A program made the position numbers and the translations under genes. A stretch of DNA of 64,000 bases from assembly GCF_000247695.1 (NCBI RefSeq), contig NW_004624783.1, positions 274,299-338,298 of the forward strand. The letters are read 5' to 3'. Below the pieces are notes generated by a model that was not told the DNA's origin, made no database searches, and saw only the letters and a list, made by a program, of their open reading frames with translations. Shown here one piece after another: positions 24,680 through 34,916 of this stretch (the stretch's first letter is position 1; each line of letters opens with the position of its first letter). Source of the DNA: Heterocephalus glaber. Taxonomy: Eukaryota; Chordata; Mammalia; Rodentia; Bathyergidae.

Positions 24680-24984
24680 GCATATGGACTTCTGAGAAGT
24701 GCTGACCCAAGGTCCAAGAAAGGGGCTGTGACTATTTCAGAGAGCACTCATGGGAATATTCCCAGGGAAGGATGCAGAAGTACTGGCTTTGGCAGGCTCA
24801 GTTCTCTTCCCTTTGGTTTAGAGATCAGCCTGCCCCTTGCTACACCCACCCCTGCTTCTTGGTGAAGGCTAAGCTGTCCTTCCTTCTCAGGTGGGCAATG
24901 GCTTCCATGACTTCCCACTTTTGCATATGAATTCAGGGCCCTTGTGGCCATTTCTGCTCTTCATCAAGTTTTCTTTCATGGTAG

Positions 24985-25094
24985 ATAAGGGCTTGGTGAG
25001 CCGGAACTGCACCGAAGAAGGCTGGTCTGAGCCCTTTCCTCATTACTTTGATGCATGTGGATTTTATGAGAATGAAACTGAGCCTGAAGACCAG
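24985..25094 (+). CDS. ADCYAP1R1: ADCYAP1R1 exon 7: end of extracellular domain
   Basis: Completes Asp96 and encodes residues 97-132: [20 protein letters not shown], then [17 protein letters not shown]. It contains Cys104 and Cys120, which in the family pair with Cys54 and Cys77, and the conserved GWSEPFPHY block. Sequons are Asn103-Cys-Thr and Asn125-Glu-Thr; the latter is not in the human or rat sequence as I recall them (DEYESETGDQ, DDYEPESGDQ). The acceptor is TTCATGGTAG and the donor GTGAGT; entry phase 1, exit phase 0. The upstream polypyrimidine tract is short and impure. Confidence 0.97.
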
Positions 25095-25586
25095 GTGAGT
25101 GCCTGCCCTTCACCCTAGTGGTGGTGGGCAGGGCTAGGGAACTCAGGATCTAGGCATTACTCTGAAGTACCAGCTGTATACCCAAGCCTGTGCACATGAA
25201 GGCAAGATGTCCACTCACTGCCTCAGGCTGACCCTGGCTGCCACTTCTAGAATGCTGGCTTTCCTATGACCCAGCAATAGAGGGTTAATGGTGGGCCCAG
25301 CAGGAGCTTCCTGGACCCTTCTCCAGGCTAAGGCTTCTTTCTGTTCTGAATGGTCAATGCTATTCCTTCAATAGACATTTAATGAGCATATGCAGAGTGG
25401 GAGTACAGAAGGGAGTGAGACACTTAGCCAGGAGTAAAGAGGCAGTGGGAGGTGAGATTGCTAGGAGAAGACGAGGAGGAGCTGGGTCCAGTGGGCCAAG
25501 TCCTGCCTGGAAGAGCTCAGGCCCAGGGGCCAGTGTTAGGCCTCATGGAGAGTCCAGCATGCCCTGTGCTCTGTGCCCTACTCCAG

Positions 25587-25684
25587 GATTATTACTACTT
25601 ATCAGTGAAGGCCCTCTACACGGTTGGTTACAGCACCTCCCTGGTCACTCTCACCACAGCTATGGTCATCCTGTGCCGCTTCCG
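25587..25684 (+). CDS. ADCYAP1R1: ADCYAP1R1 exon 8: TM1
   Basis: Encodes residues 133-164 plus two bases of Arg165. It starts [20 protein letters not shown] and continues [12 protein letters not shown]. This is the stalk and first transmembrane helix; the Ser/Gly/Tyr pattern [11 protein letters not shown] is characteristic of VIP/PACAP receptors. The sequence is identical to human PAC1 as I recall it. Entry phase 0, exit phase 2, donor GTAAGA. Confidence 0.98.
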
Positions 25685-26107
25685 GTAAGACCCCAGCAAC
25701 CTCTGAGCTGGTGCAACCCATTGCAGCTCAAAGCCTCACCCCCTCCTTGGTTGTCAGCCCTGGAAAGTCACTTGGAAGGGATTCACCAACCTGTAGCACA
25801 GCAGATAGAAACCGATCCCTACAGAGGGCACCGGGCTGTCCACGGCCACCCAGCAGGCCGGAGACCTACCCTGCTTGCTTTTATACTCCTGGTCTGGGTA
25901 GAGAGAGGACAGAGAAAGCCATGTCTGCATATGGAGTCGGGGGATCAGATACAGGGGCCTGGAAGTCAGTAAGGGTTAGGTAGGTGGGAGAGGGGTTGGC
26001 CTGGCTGGGCCCCCATTGGGACAAAGCCAGTGAGAAGGCCCAGAGAAACCTGGAGGGTATGAGTGCTTTGGGTTCAAGGCTACCCGCTCCCTGACCTGCT
26101 CATGTAG

Positions 26108-26240
26108 GAAGCTGCACTGTACCCGCAACTTCATCCACATGAACCTCTTCGTGTCCTTCATGCTGAGGGCCATCTCGGTCTTCATCAAAGACTGGATCTT
26201 GTACGCTGAGCAGGACAACAACCACTGCTTCATCTCTACT
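26108..26240 (+). CDS. ADCYAP1R1: ADCYAP1R1 exon 9: ICL1, TM2, ECL1
   Basis: Completes Arg165 and encodes residues 166-209. [20 protein letters not shown] covers ICL1 and TM2, with His175 at the class B 2.50 position that forms part of the inactivation/activation polar network. [20 protein letters not shown] then leads through ECL1. Human has QDSNHCF where this sequence has QDNNHCF. Entry phase 2, exit phase 0, donor GTGAGT at 26241. Confidence 0.98.
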
Positions 26241-26399
26241 GTGAGTGAGCCCTGGGAACCCCACACCACCACCTCAGGGTCACCCCCACACATACCTGAC
26301 ACCTCACAGAGAAGTGTGCTCCTGTAGGGGAAGGCATTGACTCCATCCACAGAGTCCTGGAATTGCCATACAGTTCCTAGTAGCCAGTGTGTGGCAGCA

Positions 26400-26580
26400 C
26401 TTCCAGCAGCCAGAATGTGTGCAAACCCTTGGCCTGGGCCTTGTACCTGGTAGAGCGCTTGAGGAAGATTGAGCAGAAATGCCAGGTCCTACTTGACTGA
26501 AAAAGAAAATGAGGTTCAGAGAGGGCTTGCCAGGCTCTCCGTTATTTAACCAGCAGTGCTAGAGCCCAGGAGCTGAGTGG
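26400..26580 (-). mobile_element. MIR-like fragment
   Basis: AAAATGAGGTTCAGAGAGGG and GTTATTTAACCAGCAGTGCT resemble an antisense MIR core. Diverged. Confidence 0.5.
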
Positions 26581-27118
26581 CCTCTCCAAGCCTGGGTTTG
26601 GAGGGGGTAATATGTAGGCAGTGGAAGCTGAGTTTTGATGGAATGGGACGGAAGGGGAATCTAGTGTCCAGACCTTGACTGGGACCGTGTGTGTGGAAGG
26701 TTTCTGTGAAAAAAGATTCCTGGGGGCCAGGCTCTGTATCCTCCCTGCCGGAGAGATTTCCAAATCCTCATTTCACAGGGAGCGTCCTACAGAGCTATCT
26801 GACTGCTTCTTTCTTCCCCTTCCCCGATGGAGTGAGGAGAGAAAAGAAGAACGGGAAGGCCAGCCTGGTGGCCCTGTGCTGCCCACAGTCCTTTCCCCGC
26901 ATACCGCTTGTCTACCTGGGCAGCTTCAACACAGTCACAGGATGCTGCTGTTTTCATCTTCTTAATCCAGGAAGTCCTCTCCCTTAGCTCCTTGAGATAT
27001 GTGAGCCCAGGCTTGCCAGTGCTCAAGGACCTCAGGACTGGTCCCATGGGGCTGGATTTTGGGACTTTTCTGGGGGCCAGAGAAGCTGAAACTTCCTGAC
27101 CATGGGGACTCCCTGTAG

Positions 27119-27272
27119 GTGGAATGCAAGGCCGTCATGGTTTTCTTTCACTACTGCGTCGTGTCCAACTACTTCTGGCTGTTTATCGAGGGCCTGTACC
27201 TCTTCACACTGCTGGTGGAGACCTTCTTCCCTGAGAGAAGATACTTCTACTGGTACATCATTATTGGCTGGG
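27119..27272 (+). CDS. ADCYAP1R1: ADCYAP1R1 exon 10: TM3, ICL2, TM4 start
   Basis: Encodes residues 210-260 plus the first base of Gly261. Cys212 is the TM3 cysteine that pairs with Cys282 of ECL2. [19 protein letters not shown] carries the class B TM3 motif with Glu233 (3.50) and [15 protein letters not shown] is ICL2 into TM4, and Trp260 in IIGWG is the 4.50 residue. One substitution against human/rat is YWYIIIGW for YWYTIIGW. Entry phase 0, exit phase 1; the donor reads GTAGGT, slightly off consensus. Confidence 0.98.
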
Positions 27273-27612
27273 GTAGGTCTCTGGCTGTGCTTGGTGGGGC
27301 TCAGGCCTCATGGTCAGGTGTGTCCTGGGTTGTGCCTTCAGAGAGTGGAAGTGAGGAGGGAGCCCTGCCCTAGGCTGATGACTAACTGCCCTTTCTTGGG
27401 CCCTTTCTTGCCCTTCCTGCCTGTGGGAAGCCCACTGTCTGAGGGAGAAGTTAAGCCCAGGACTCCCTTCCCAAGAGACAAGATACCTCAGTTCTGAGGG
27501 AAATGAAGAGTCCTAGAAAGCCAGGGTGTGAGGGACAGTAAGGGTCCCCAGGGACTGAGGCGCTGAGTGGACGGGTTTTCCTCTTATCATGGGCCTTTTC
27601 TTGCTCTCTCAG

Positions 27613-27673
27613 GGACCCCAACCGTGTGTGTGATGGTGTGGGCTGTGCTGAGGCTCTACTTTGATGACACAGG
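27613..27673 (+). CDS. ADCYAP1R1: ADCYAP1R1 exon 11: TM4 end
   Basis: 61 nt completing Gly261 and encoding [19 protein letters not shown] (262-280) plus two bases of Gly281. This is the end of TM4 and the beginning of ECL2. Human has [15 protein letters not shown]; the Val-Met change is conservative for a membrane helix. Entry phase 1, exit phase 2, with donor GTGAGT. Skipping of TM4 sequence has been described in a rat PAC1 variant; nothing here indicates whether it occurs. Confidence 0.97.
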
Positions 27674-28174
27674 GTGAGTACATGCCTAAGAGGCAGAGCT
27701 CAAATACAGAGTGAATTCTTACAGGTGGCTTCTCAGGGACCACCTGTCTTCATGTGACCTCCACCAAGCAACTGTCCCAGCCCTGGGCACCACTGAGCCC
27801 TGGCCCCATGCATATCAGCAGTGTCTCTACCCAGAATCACAAGGGAATGCGCAAGGTTTCTGAGTCCTCTATGCTTCTGGGCCTAGCTATGAGTATTTTC
27901 CTTTTCCAGGGGGTGAAAGAATATTGAGGGTGATGTCACACCCAAAGAGCCCTGGATCTAAAAGGGATATATGGCCCTTTCCCAGGTGCCTAAGAGTAAC
28001 CCCATTTTTATAACCAGAGCCTGGCATCCACAGGCGCCAGACAGCTCTCCTTTCAGCTAGCTCCTCCCCGGGAGCTGCAGGAGGAGACAGTGACTGGCTT
28101 CCAGCTAGCTGGGGCAGTGTCCTGCAGGGGTCCGTGGACATGATCTCTCTTTTCTCTGTCTGCCCATCTTTTAG

Positions 28175-28244
28175 CTGCTGGGAAATGAACGACAGCACGG
28201 CTCTGTGGTGGGTCATCAAAGGCCCAGTGGTTGGCTCTATAATG
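28175..28244 (+). CDS. ADCYAP1R1: ADCYAP1R1 exon 12: ECL2 and TM5 start
   Basis: Completes Gly281 and encodes [23 protein letters not shown] (282-304). Cys282-Trp283 is the conserved CW of ECL2 (disulfide to Cys212). Asn286-Asp-Ser is an N-glycosylation sequon also present in human. ALWWVIKGP is the class B TM5 entry with the invariant Trp-Trp and Lys-Gly-Pro. Entry phase 2, exit phase 0, donor GTGAGT. Human has WDMND where this has WEMND. Confidence 0.98.
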
Positions 28245-28339
28245 GTGAGTGTCCTTGGGACAAAGAGAAAGGGAAGCTACCTGGGCTGAAGGGCACACAG
28301 GAGGGGAAGTGAAAGGGGCCCACACAAATTGGCTTTCTT

Positions 28340-31060
28340 CTTTGTCATGGCTGCATTATGTTCTGGAACATGGATGCACAAATTAGGTAGCTATTCCTCT
28401 ACAGTAGGGCCTGTATCTTATTCTATTTTTCCTCATTATAAAAGTTACCTCTGGGAATTGTTTTGTGCATAATTTCAGGCATTTGCAAATATTTCTTTAC
28501 ATGGTGGCATTGCATCAAAAGAGTATTCATTTAAACTTTCCGATTCCACATTATGTTGCAAAAAACCCTTCAGCAATTCATACTTCCCTTGGAAGGAAGG
28601 CTGGTTTCCCCCATATCATTGTCTGCACTCATAATGTCAATCATTGATATATTGCACATTCCTAAGGAGTGTAGTGATAGCTCATTTCTCCATGGTGCTA
28701 GTGTGACTGAGCAGTCTTTTCTGCACACTTACTGACAATTTATTTTTATTCTGCATATCCTTGTTTATTTCCCCTGCCCAGTTTTTAGCAAGTTGACTTT
28801 CTTACTATTTGAAGGACAGTAACACTGCATATGTTATACATGTTGCATTGCCAAGACAGCATAACCAGCAGACTTTGTCTTTATGAATTCTGTGCCTCAT
28901 TTCTTGTGTATGGAGGCCTTTCCCAACCTAAGATGCAAAAATATTCTTTTTAATTATTTTAAGACACTTGTGGATTAGATTATTACATGTACACCTTTCA
29001 TCTGACTAAAATTTATTTTTTTTAATCTGGCCCGAAGTGATATTTAATTTCACCTAATTTTATTTTTCAAGGATGTACATTCCACATTCTCAGTCCTTTT
29101 TATTGAATCCTTTCTCCACTATGTTGAAATGTTATTTTATTATAAACACTTGATATACTTGCATTTGGTTTCAGACTTTCACTTTTATGTTATTAATTTA
29201 TTTGTCTATTCCCATGGCAGATAGTGCATTGATGGTAACCTTGTAACATGGTTTGATATATGATATGCAAATTTCTTTTCCTTTTATTCCCTGTAAAAGT
29301 TTTTTGCCTATTTACTCTTTGAGTGGATTTTGAATACCTTTGGCAAGTTGCAAATTTTTTAAAAAGTCTGGTTGAAATTTATGTAGACATTGCATTGAAT
29401 TTATAGACTACTTTGGAGGAGAACCAATTTTCTTAAAAGTTTGAGCCTTCCTCTCCAAGAGCATGGCATTATTCTCTATTTATTCAGTCTCTCATGGAGC
29501 CATTTAGGTGAACTCTTTTTTTTTGTTTTTTTCTTTTTTAGGTGAACTCTTTTAGTGTTTATCTTTGTTCTTGTTATATTAAGGTGTTTTCCAGTTTGGG
29601 CTTTTATTCAGTTTAGGACTCCTACCATTATATTTTCAGATGAGTTACTGGTGTTGTATTGGGATGGTGTTGATTTTTGTGTATTTTTTCTTTGCTTAGT
29701 TACATTTCTGAACTCTCTTACGAGTTTATAACCCTTTTCATTGATTCTAATGGATTTTCTAGGTAGAAAATTATGTAATCTGCAAATGAAAATAGTTCTT
29801 GCTGTATTTGTCTCTTCCTTGCAGTATTTGTCTCTTTCTTGTTTTTGTTGAGGTTGCTGTTTGCTCTAGCTCTGGGCAGTGATCCTGCATTGGATTGGGA
29901 AAGTTCTTCCTGGCTTTAGTATGTATTTTTTAAAAAATCAAGCATGGGTATTGAATTTTATCAATTGTGTTTTGGAGACAGTTATTGGAGTGATCATACC
30001 TTTCTTTAGTGATGGACATAGTATTCCACTTTTATTTCATTATAAACAGTGCTACAAGGAATATATTTGTGCCTAGCTTAAGCATGTATGAACATATTTC
30101 TAAAATAAATCACCAGAAGTGGGATTTCTGGGACAAAGGATGTGTACGTTTGACATTTCTGTGGCTGGAAAATTGCCCTCTACGAGTGTTCATTTCCAGT
30201 ACTTCCAATGGCTCTTTTGATGTTTCAATTATGAAACTGTTGGCAGTCCTATAGGAAATGGTGGAAGCTTATTGTTTTAATGACTACTAGTAGATTTTTT
30301 TTTTTGCATTTGTAGTATTGAATCTTTGTGACCATTCTCTGTTTATTCCTTGATGCACTGCTAAATTCTGTGTTAATATTTTGTTTAAAGCTTTTGCATT
30401 GCTTTTCATATATTCTGTGCTCTTATGATCTGTGTGTTTGTGTCTGTTTTCTGTCTTTATCTGGTTTTGGGACCAGAATTTTATTAGCAGCATGGGTAAT
30501 CTAAGGGAGTTTCCTTTTGTTTGCTTCGAATCTATTAAGTAGCATGTAAATGATATCTTCCTTAGATGTTCATAAAATTATCTGGACCTGATGCTTTTTA
30601 ACTAATTTCCACCTTTATCTACTTTTAAAATTTCTTCTGAGGTTATTACTTAGATTTTCTCTTTCTCCTGCAGTTGTTTTTGTTAATTTTTATCATTTTC
30701 TTTGATGCTCTCTCATGGCTTGAAATAATTTGTACATATTTTGTCCTCTTTCTCACCCCTAAATTTATTTAATTATATTTTCTTCTTTTGAATTGACTAG
30801 CACATGGAGTGAACAATATTTGCTGTGCTAATTCCAGACACTGATTAGACACTAGCCATGTAGCAGAGAACAAGACAGAATAAAGAGTATACTTTCTCAT
30901 TCTAACTGATCTGTAAAAACAAACAAAATAAACACAAAAATATAATTTTATTTTTATTGATCAAATCTCCTATTTTTCCAATTCCTCTTCAGAGTTTTTG
31001 ATCTCCATTAATTCTCTTCTTGTATAAATTAGATTAAATTTGTGGTGCTCTTTCTCTAAC
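28340..31060 (-). mobile_element. Antisense L1 fossils, one nested in another
   Basis: On the + strand the block reads in the order expected of an antisense L1: 3'-end sequences (GGCTGCATTATGTTCTGG, CATTATAAAAGTTACC), ORF2 pieces (TTTTTATTGAATCC; GATTCTAATGGATTTTCTAG, TAATCTGCAAATGAAAATAG) and further upstream ORF2 (TTATCTGGACCTGATGC). Between them, 30009-30250 repeats a 3'-end type segment (CAGAAGTGGGATTTCTGGGA, AAATTGCCCTC), which suggests a second L1M piece inserted in the first. No intact reading frame. Boundaries approximate. Confidence 0.75.
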
Positions 31061-31145
31061 TTTTTTTTTTCTGGTAACAGCCATCAAACTCAAGACCTTG
31101 CCCTTGCAAGGTAGGCATGGCATCACTGAGCTAAATCCCCATCCT
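31061..31145 (-). mobile_element. ID SINE, diverged
   Basis: Antisense ID with a T10 tail, then CCATCAAACTCAAGACCTTG and GAGCTAAATCCCCATCC. Located at the right end of the antisense L1 block. Confidence 0.85.
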
Positions 31146-31804
31146 TTTTTCTAACTTTTGATTTGAATGCTTAGTTATTTTTCAGCAAGTATTATTTTTA
31201 ATGGATTGGTTTTAGGCTATTGTTTTTCTTCACGGGGTACTTTGGTGACATCCCAAGGACATCCCTGAGCAGCCCTCTGGCTCCCCTTCCTCCTCCTTTC
31301 TCACCTTGTTTAGAAAGCCTTTGTCACTGATCTTTATCCAGAGGCACATGCTACTCTTTCTGTTCCCAGGCCACCCATAATTAGCACTGCTCTGGTGTCC
31401 ATGCTGCTTCTCCAGATCCCATGGCTCTGAACTTGGAGTTTCTCCAGAGAACAGCTCTCAGCTCTGCAGTTGCCTCTTCTGTCTTTTGAGTTGCAGTTTT
31501 TCCATCCCCCTCATCCTACTTTCCCTTTCTCTTCCAGAAGTTGTTCATTTTCCTGCCTTGCTCATGATATTCTTCCCTGTTTCATAGCACTTTTAGGAAA
31601 TTTCATTTCTCTACCCTTTCCTTCCTTTCACTGACACTGTGGGAGGCTGGGGAGATGCCCTGGAGTTCTTGGATTAGAAATCTGTGTGATCTTGACTAAG
31701 AAGCTGTGAGAGGGTCCTGCTGGGGAGTAGTAGTATGTGCAGAGGCAGGGATATGCCACATCTTTGACCCAGTTAACTTTTTCTGCTTTTTCTTTGCTCC
31801 TCAG

Positions 31805-31896
31805 GTTAACTTTGTGCTTTTCATTGGCATCATTGTCATCCTTGTGCAGAAGCTGCAGTCTCCAGACATGGGAGGCAATGAGTCCAGCATCTACTT
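31805..31896 (+). CDS. ADCYAP1R1: ADCYAP1R1 exon 13: TM5 and start of ICL3
   Basis: Encodes [20 protein letters not shown] then [10 protein letters not shown] (305-334) plus the bases TT of codon 335. It is the rest of TM5 and the proximal third intracellular loop, which contacts G protein. The donor GTAAGT is strong. Exit phase 2 is the site where the hip and hop cassettes are inserted: the TT joins A of exon 16 (Leu-Arg-Leu-Ala), A of hip (Leu), or C of hop (Phe). An NES sequon at residue 325 lies on the cytoplasmic side and should not be used. Confidence 0.98.
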
Positions 31897-32059
31897 GTAA
31901 GTACCATCATGTGGGTGCCACAGGCATTTCTGAAGGCCATGGGGGCCTGCGCTTGAGTCAAAAGCAAGAGAAGCTTGGGCTCTGCTGACAGGGGGACCTA
32001 GCATGGCCATTTGCAAAATTCCTTCCTAATTAAAGTGTTTTTAAAATATAGACAGACAA

Positions 32060-32146
32060 GGGCCAGGGATTTAGCTCAGTGGCACCGTGCCTGCCTTACA
32101 AGTGCAAGGTCCTGAGTTTGATCCTCAGCACCAAAAAAAAAAATTT
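32060..32146 (+). mobile_element. ID SINE abutting assembly gap
   Basis: Sense ID (GGGCCAGGGATTTAGCTCAG ... GTTTGATCCTCAGCACC) whose A-rich tail runs directly into the run of N. The tail plus the microsatellite beyond the gap probably caused the assembly break. Confidence 0.9.
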
Positions 32147-32246
32147 NNNNNNNNNNNNNNNNNNNNNNNNNNNNNNNNNNNNNNNNNNNNNNNNNNNNNN
32201 NNNNNNNNNNNNNNNNNNNNNNNNNNNNNNNNNNNNNNNNNNNNNN
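32147..32246. other. Assembly gap, 100 N
   Basis: Exactly 100 unknown bases, a conventional placeholder length. Left side is a poly-A tail, right side is (AG)n, so the true length is unknown. Confidence 0.99.
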
Positions 32247-32305
<59 letters not shown>

Positions 32306-32306
32306 G
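32247..32306 (+). repeat. (AG)n followed by (ACAG)n microsatellite
   Basis: AG dinucleotides from the gap edge to about 32280, then ACAG tetranucleotides to about 32304. The left end is hidden by the gap. Confidence 0.98.
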
Positions 32307-34916
32307 ACATATTTTAAATATAGTCACCCTGCAGGCTTCAGCTAATTCTGGAGCACCTAATCTGCCTGTCATTATGTGGAAGGGGAAAGAGACTGATTCA
32401 ACCTGTGTGACACTGGGAAAATAAAAGTGGGAAACACTATATTGCCTAGGGTCATTAGGGGCTCAGTTGTTTAGAGTTTAGGTTTCCATTGGAATTCTGG
32501 CTCTGTGGGAAGCTCGTTAGCACCACTAGTAGACCCACATGAAAAAGTTGCTAGTGCTCACTGGTGACACAGGAAGACATTTTCCCTGGACCAGGTATTA
32601 AAAGGGGGATTCTTTCTGTTCTCTACCTTCCCTCAGGGCAGCTCTACCTCTGCATCTGTCTGATACTACTTCCTCAACAACCTCTTTCCTCGACACAGAA
32701 ACATTTGCTTTGTTTGTGATTATTGGGTTCAAGGGGAGCCTCTTACTGTGCAGTGCAAGGCCTTCTTTACTTTCATGGCCTCTTGGTTTCTGAGGAATCT
32801 TTTGTAGTCATGGCCCTCAGATCATATCCCACCAGTTCTCTTCCAACCCTCTCCTCATCCAGTCTTGCCACATTTGAAATTAGACAGAGCATCTCTTACC
32901 ACGCCCTGAAGGCCATGTGAATGGGTGAATGGCCAGTTAGGGTGTGGGGTACGGGAATGCTTCTGACGCTGAAGAGAAAGCCTAGTGGTCCACTGTGGTT
33001 GGCTAGAGGTACAAAGCAGAAGCCATAAGTGCAGCTTCCTGGATTCTTCCAAAATATAGCAAGTTAGAAGGAGCTGTGCTTGGTTATCATTGGGTGCTTG
33101 GTCCTGTCTTCATCAGAGGCTCTAATCTGGAGTTCACAGCTTTGATAGCTGGTTGCCCAAGGAACAATGAGTGGGACAGTAGGGAGATCCCAGCACAGAG
33201 CTCCCCGAGTACCTCAACTGTTCTCCTAGAGACAGAGATGGGGTTACTTCTCAGAAACCAAGTCCAGATCCCTCCTGAAGATTTCTGGGGACTTCCCTAA
33301 GGAGGTGGAGCTTGCTCTTGCCCTGTCTGTGTAGCCTGAGTATCTTCCCTTTTCCCTGGCGGGAATTAGCCCAGAGCCTGGATGTCCACTGTTTTCACTG
33401 CCTCTGTAATGATTCTATTACACAGGAAGACACTTTTTTTCTCCTATCCATTCACTGTCTTTTTGTCTCCTGTGTAGTAGAAAATTGTTCAATATAAGTT
33501 CAACATAACATTGGTGGGGCCATCCATCTACCACCACCTAACCTGTCCTAGAGCGATCATTTCTGCCTTCATCTCCAGAATAGGGCCCTACTGCTCCCCT
33601 CACCTCCCTGCCCAGTGTTGGAAACCATGACCTTGTATCTGGCCTCAATTTCTCCTGCTTGATTGCGGATTGGGTCTTGCACTGATAGCAACTGCGTATT
33701 TGGAGCTGACAGACAGCAAAGTCAGCCATGGCCTCACTTGAGCAGCCTCCATCTCCTCCTATTCCTGGCAGGATCTATTTCTTTTTCTGAGGTCCCTGGG
33801 GCCTCTTCTTTAGGAGAGGTCCTCCAGCTTCCCTTCCTTCTGTCTGTGCATGGACACACACTGGGGCTCCCACTCAGCCTCACCCAATTAGGGATAACCT
33901 GCTGAGCCCGGATCACACAGGATGTCCAGCTCAGACATCCTGCCCCAGGCGGCAAGAACCCCGTGGGGTCTGCTGGGGAAGTGTGGGCCTGGTTTTGGGC
34001 TTGTCCACACGTTCAGAACCACGAAGTCCCATCATATCTTCCTAAAGCATCAAAGAGAGCCACTTATGCATCGTGCATGGTTTACACATTTAAGTGTCAA
34101 TCTAGGACATTTAAAGAAACAAGTAGTTTGTTTGCTTCAATAAAGTAAAAGCATCTTAACATCTCTGTGGAATCCCAGTAAATTCTTTTTTTAGAGGAGA
34201 AAAAGGACTTCTGTAAAATTCTGCTAGCTTTGAGCCCCAAAGGTTAAAAACTCAGGTGGATGCAGTCAGCAAGGCAGGTGGGAGGGCCGAGCTGGACGAG
34301 GGATCAGCTTGATCATGCTGAATTCAGCCACATGTTTGAGTTTTCCAGGGTCAGGGAGATGCTGTGGGTGAGTATGGGTAATAATCCCAGCGACAAGGTT
34401 GCTGAGATTTGCAGAGGACTTAAAACTCTTGAAACTTGGTCTGTGCACATTTAATGTTCACAAATCCCCAGCGTGTCTGGTGGGCTAGGTAAGCAGTTGT
34501 TACACAGAATTCTCCTGCTATAGCCCAGGGAACTAGCTGCCAGTGACACGCCACCCACCTGGTGGGAGGGAGCGAGCAAAGCCACTGCTGCAGCACAGAT
34601 AGGCCCTGCCCTCAGCCTGGCTACACAACATTGCTGTCAAAAGCTTATAATAAATACAAGAAGAGGCCCCTGGTGGGCTCAGCCCTGTGTGAAAGTGTCC
34701 CCAGTCTGGAGAGCTTGGAAGAGGAGCTGGCTCTGTGCAGGAGGTATCTGTGAGGGGAGGGAGGGAGAGCCTGGGAGGCAGAGAAGGCAGGGCTTGGGGG
34801 AAAGGGAGGGTCCAGGGCTGTGCCCAGGACCCCTGGGGCCCAGTGTTATGTGTTGGGCTGTAAAGCTCCTTCAGTTCTGCCCACAACAGCTCTCTGGTTT
34901 TTTCCTCTGTTTCCAG

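Larger units (their letters stand above)
21422..24984 (+). other. ADCYAP1R1 intron 5(-6): expected exon 6 not found
   Basis: 3.56 kb without assembly gaps between exon 5 and exon 7. It holds a MER5A-like fossil (22678-22868), an unrepeated AT-rich block that could be a conserved noncoding element (about 23945-24065), an inverted pair of ID SINEs (24105-24206 and 24219-24306) and a third ID (24600-24679). I read it for a 42-nt phase 1-1 exon encoding a G-(D/E)-S-x-F-x-D-S-N-S-L type segment flanked by AG and GT and found none. The exons on either side are in matching phase, so they can join directly. Confidence 0.7.
25095..28174 (+). other. Short introns 7-11 of ADCYAP1R1
   Basis: The gaps between exons 7 and 12 (25095-25586, 25685-26107, 26241-27118, 27273-27612, 27674-28174) are 340-880 nt each, start with GT and end with AG. 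Apart from a MIR-like fragment near 26400-26580 I see no repeats or extra exons. This compact block with dense exons contrasts with the repeat-filled introns on both sides. Confidence 0.85.
28245..31804 (+). other. ADCYAP1R1 intron 12: AT-rich, filled with antisense L1 remnants
   Basis: 3.56-kb intron, clearly more AT-rich than its neighbours. Nearly all of 28340-31060 reads as old L1 in antisense orientation, followed by an antisense ID SINE (31061-31145). The last 650 nt before exon 13 return to ordinary unique-looking sequence. Confidence 0.75.
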
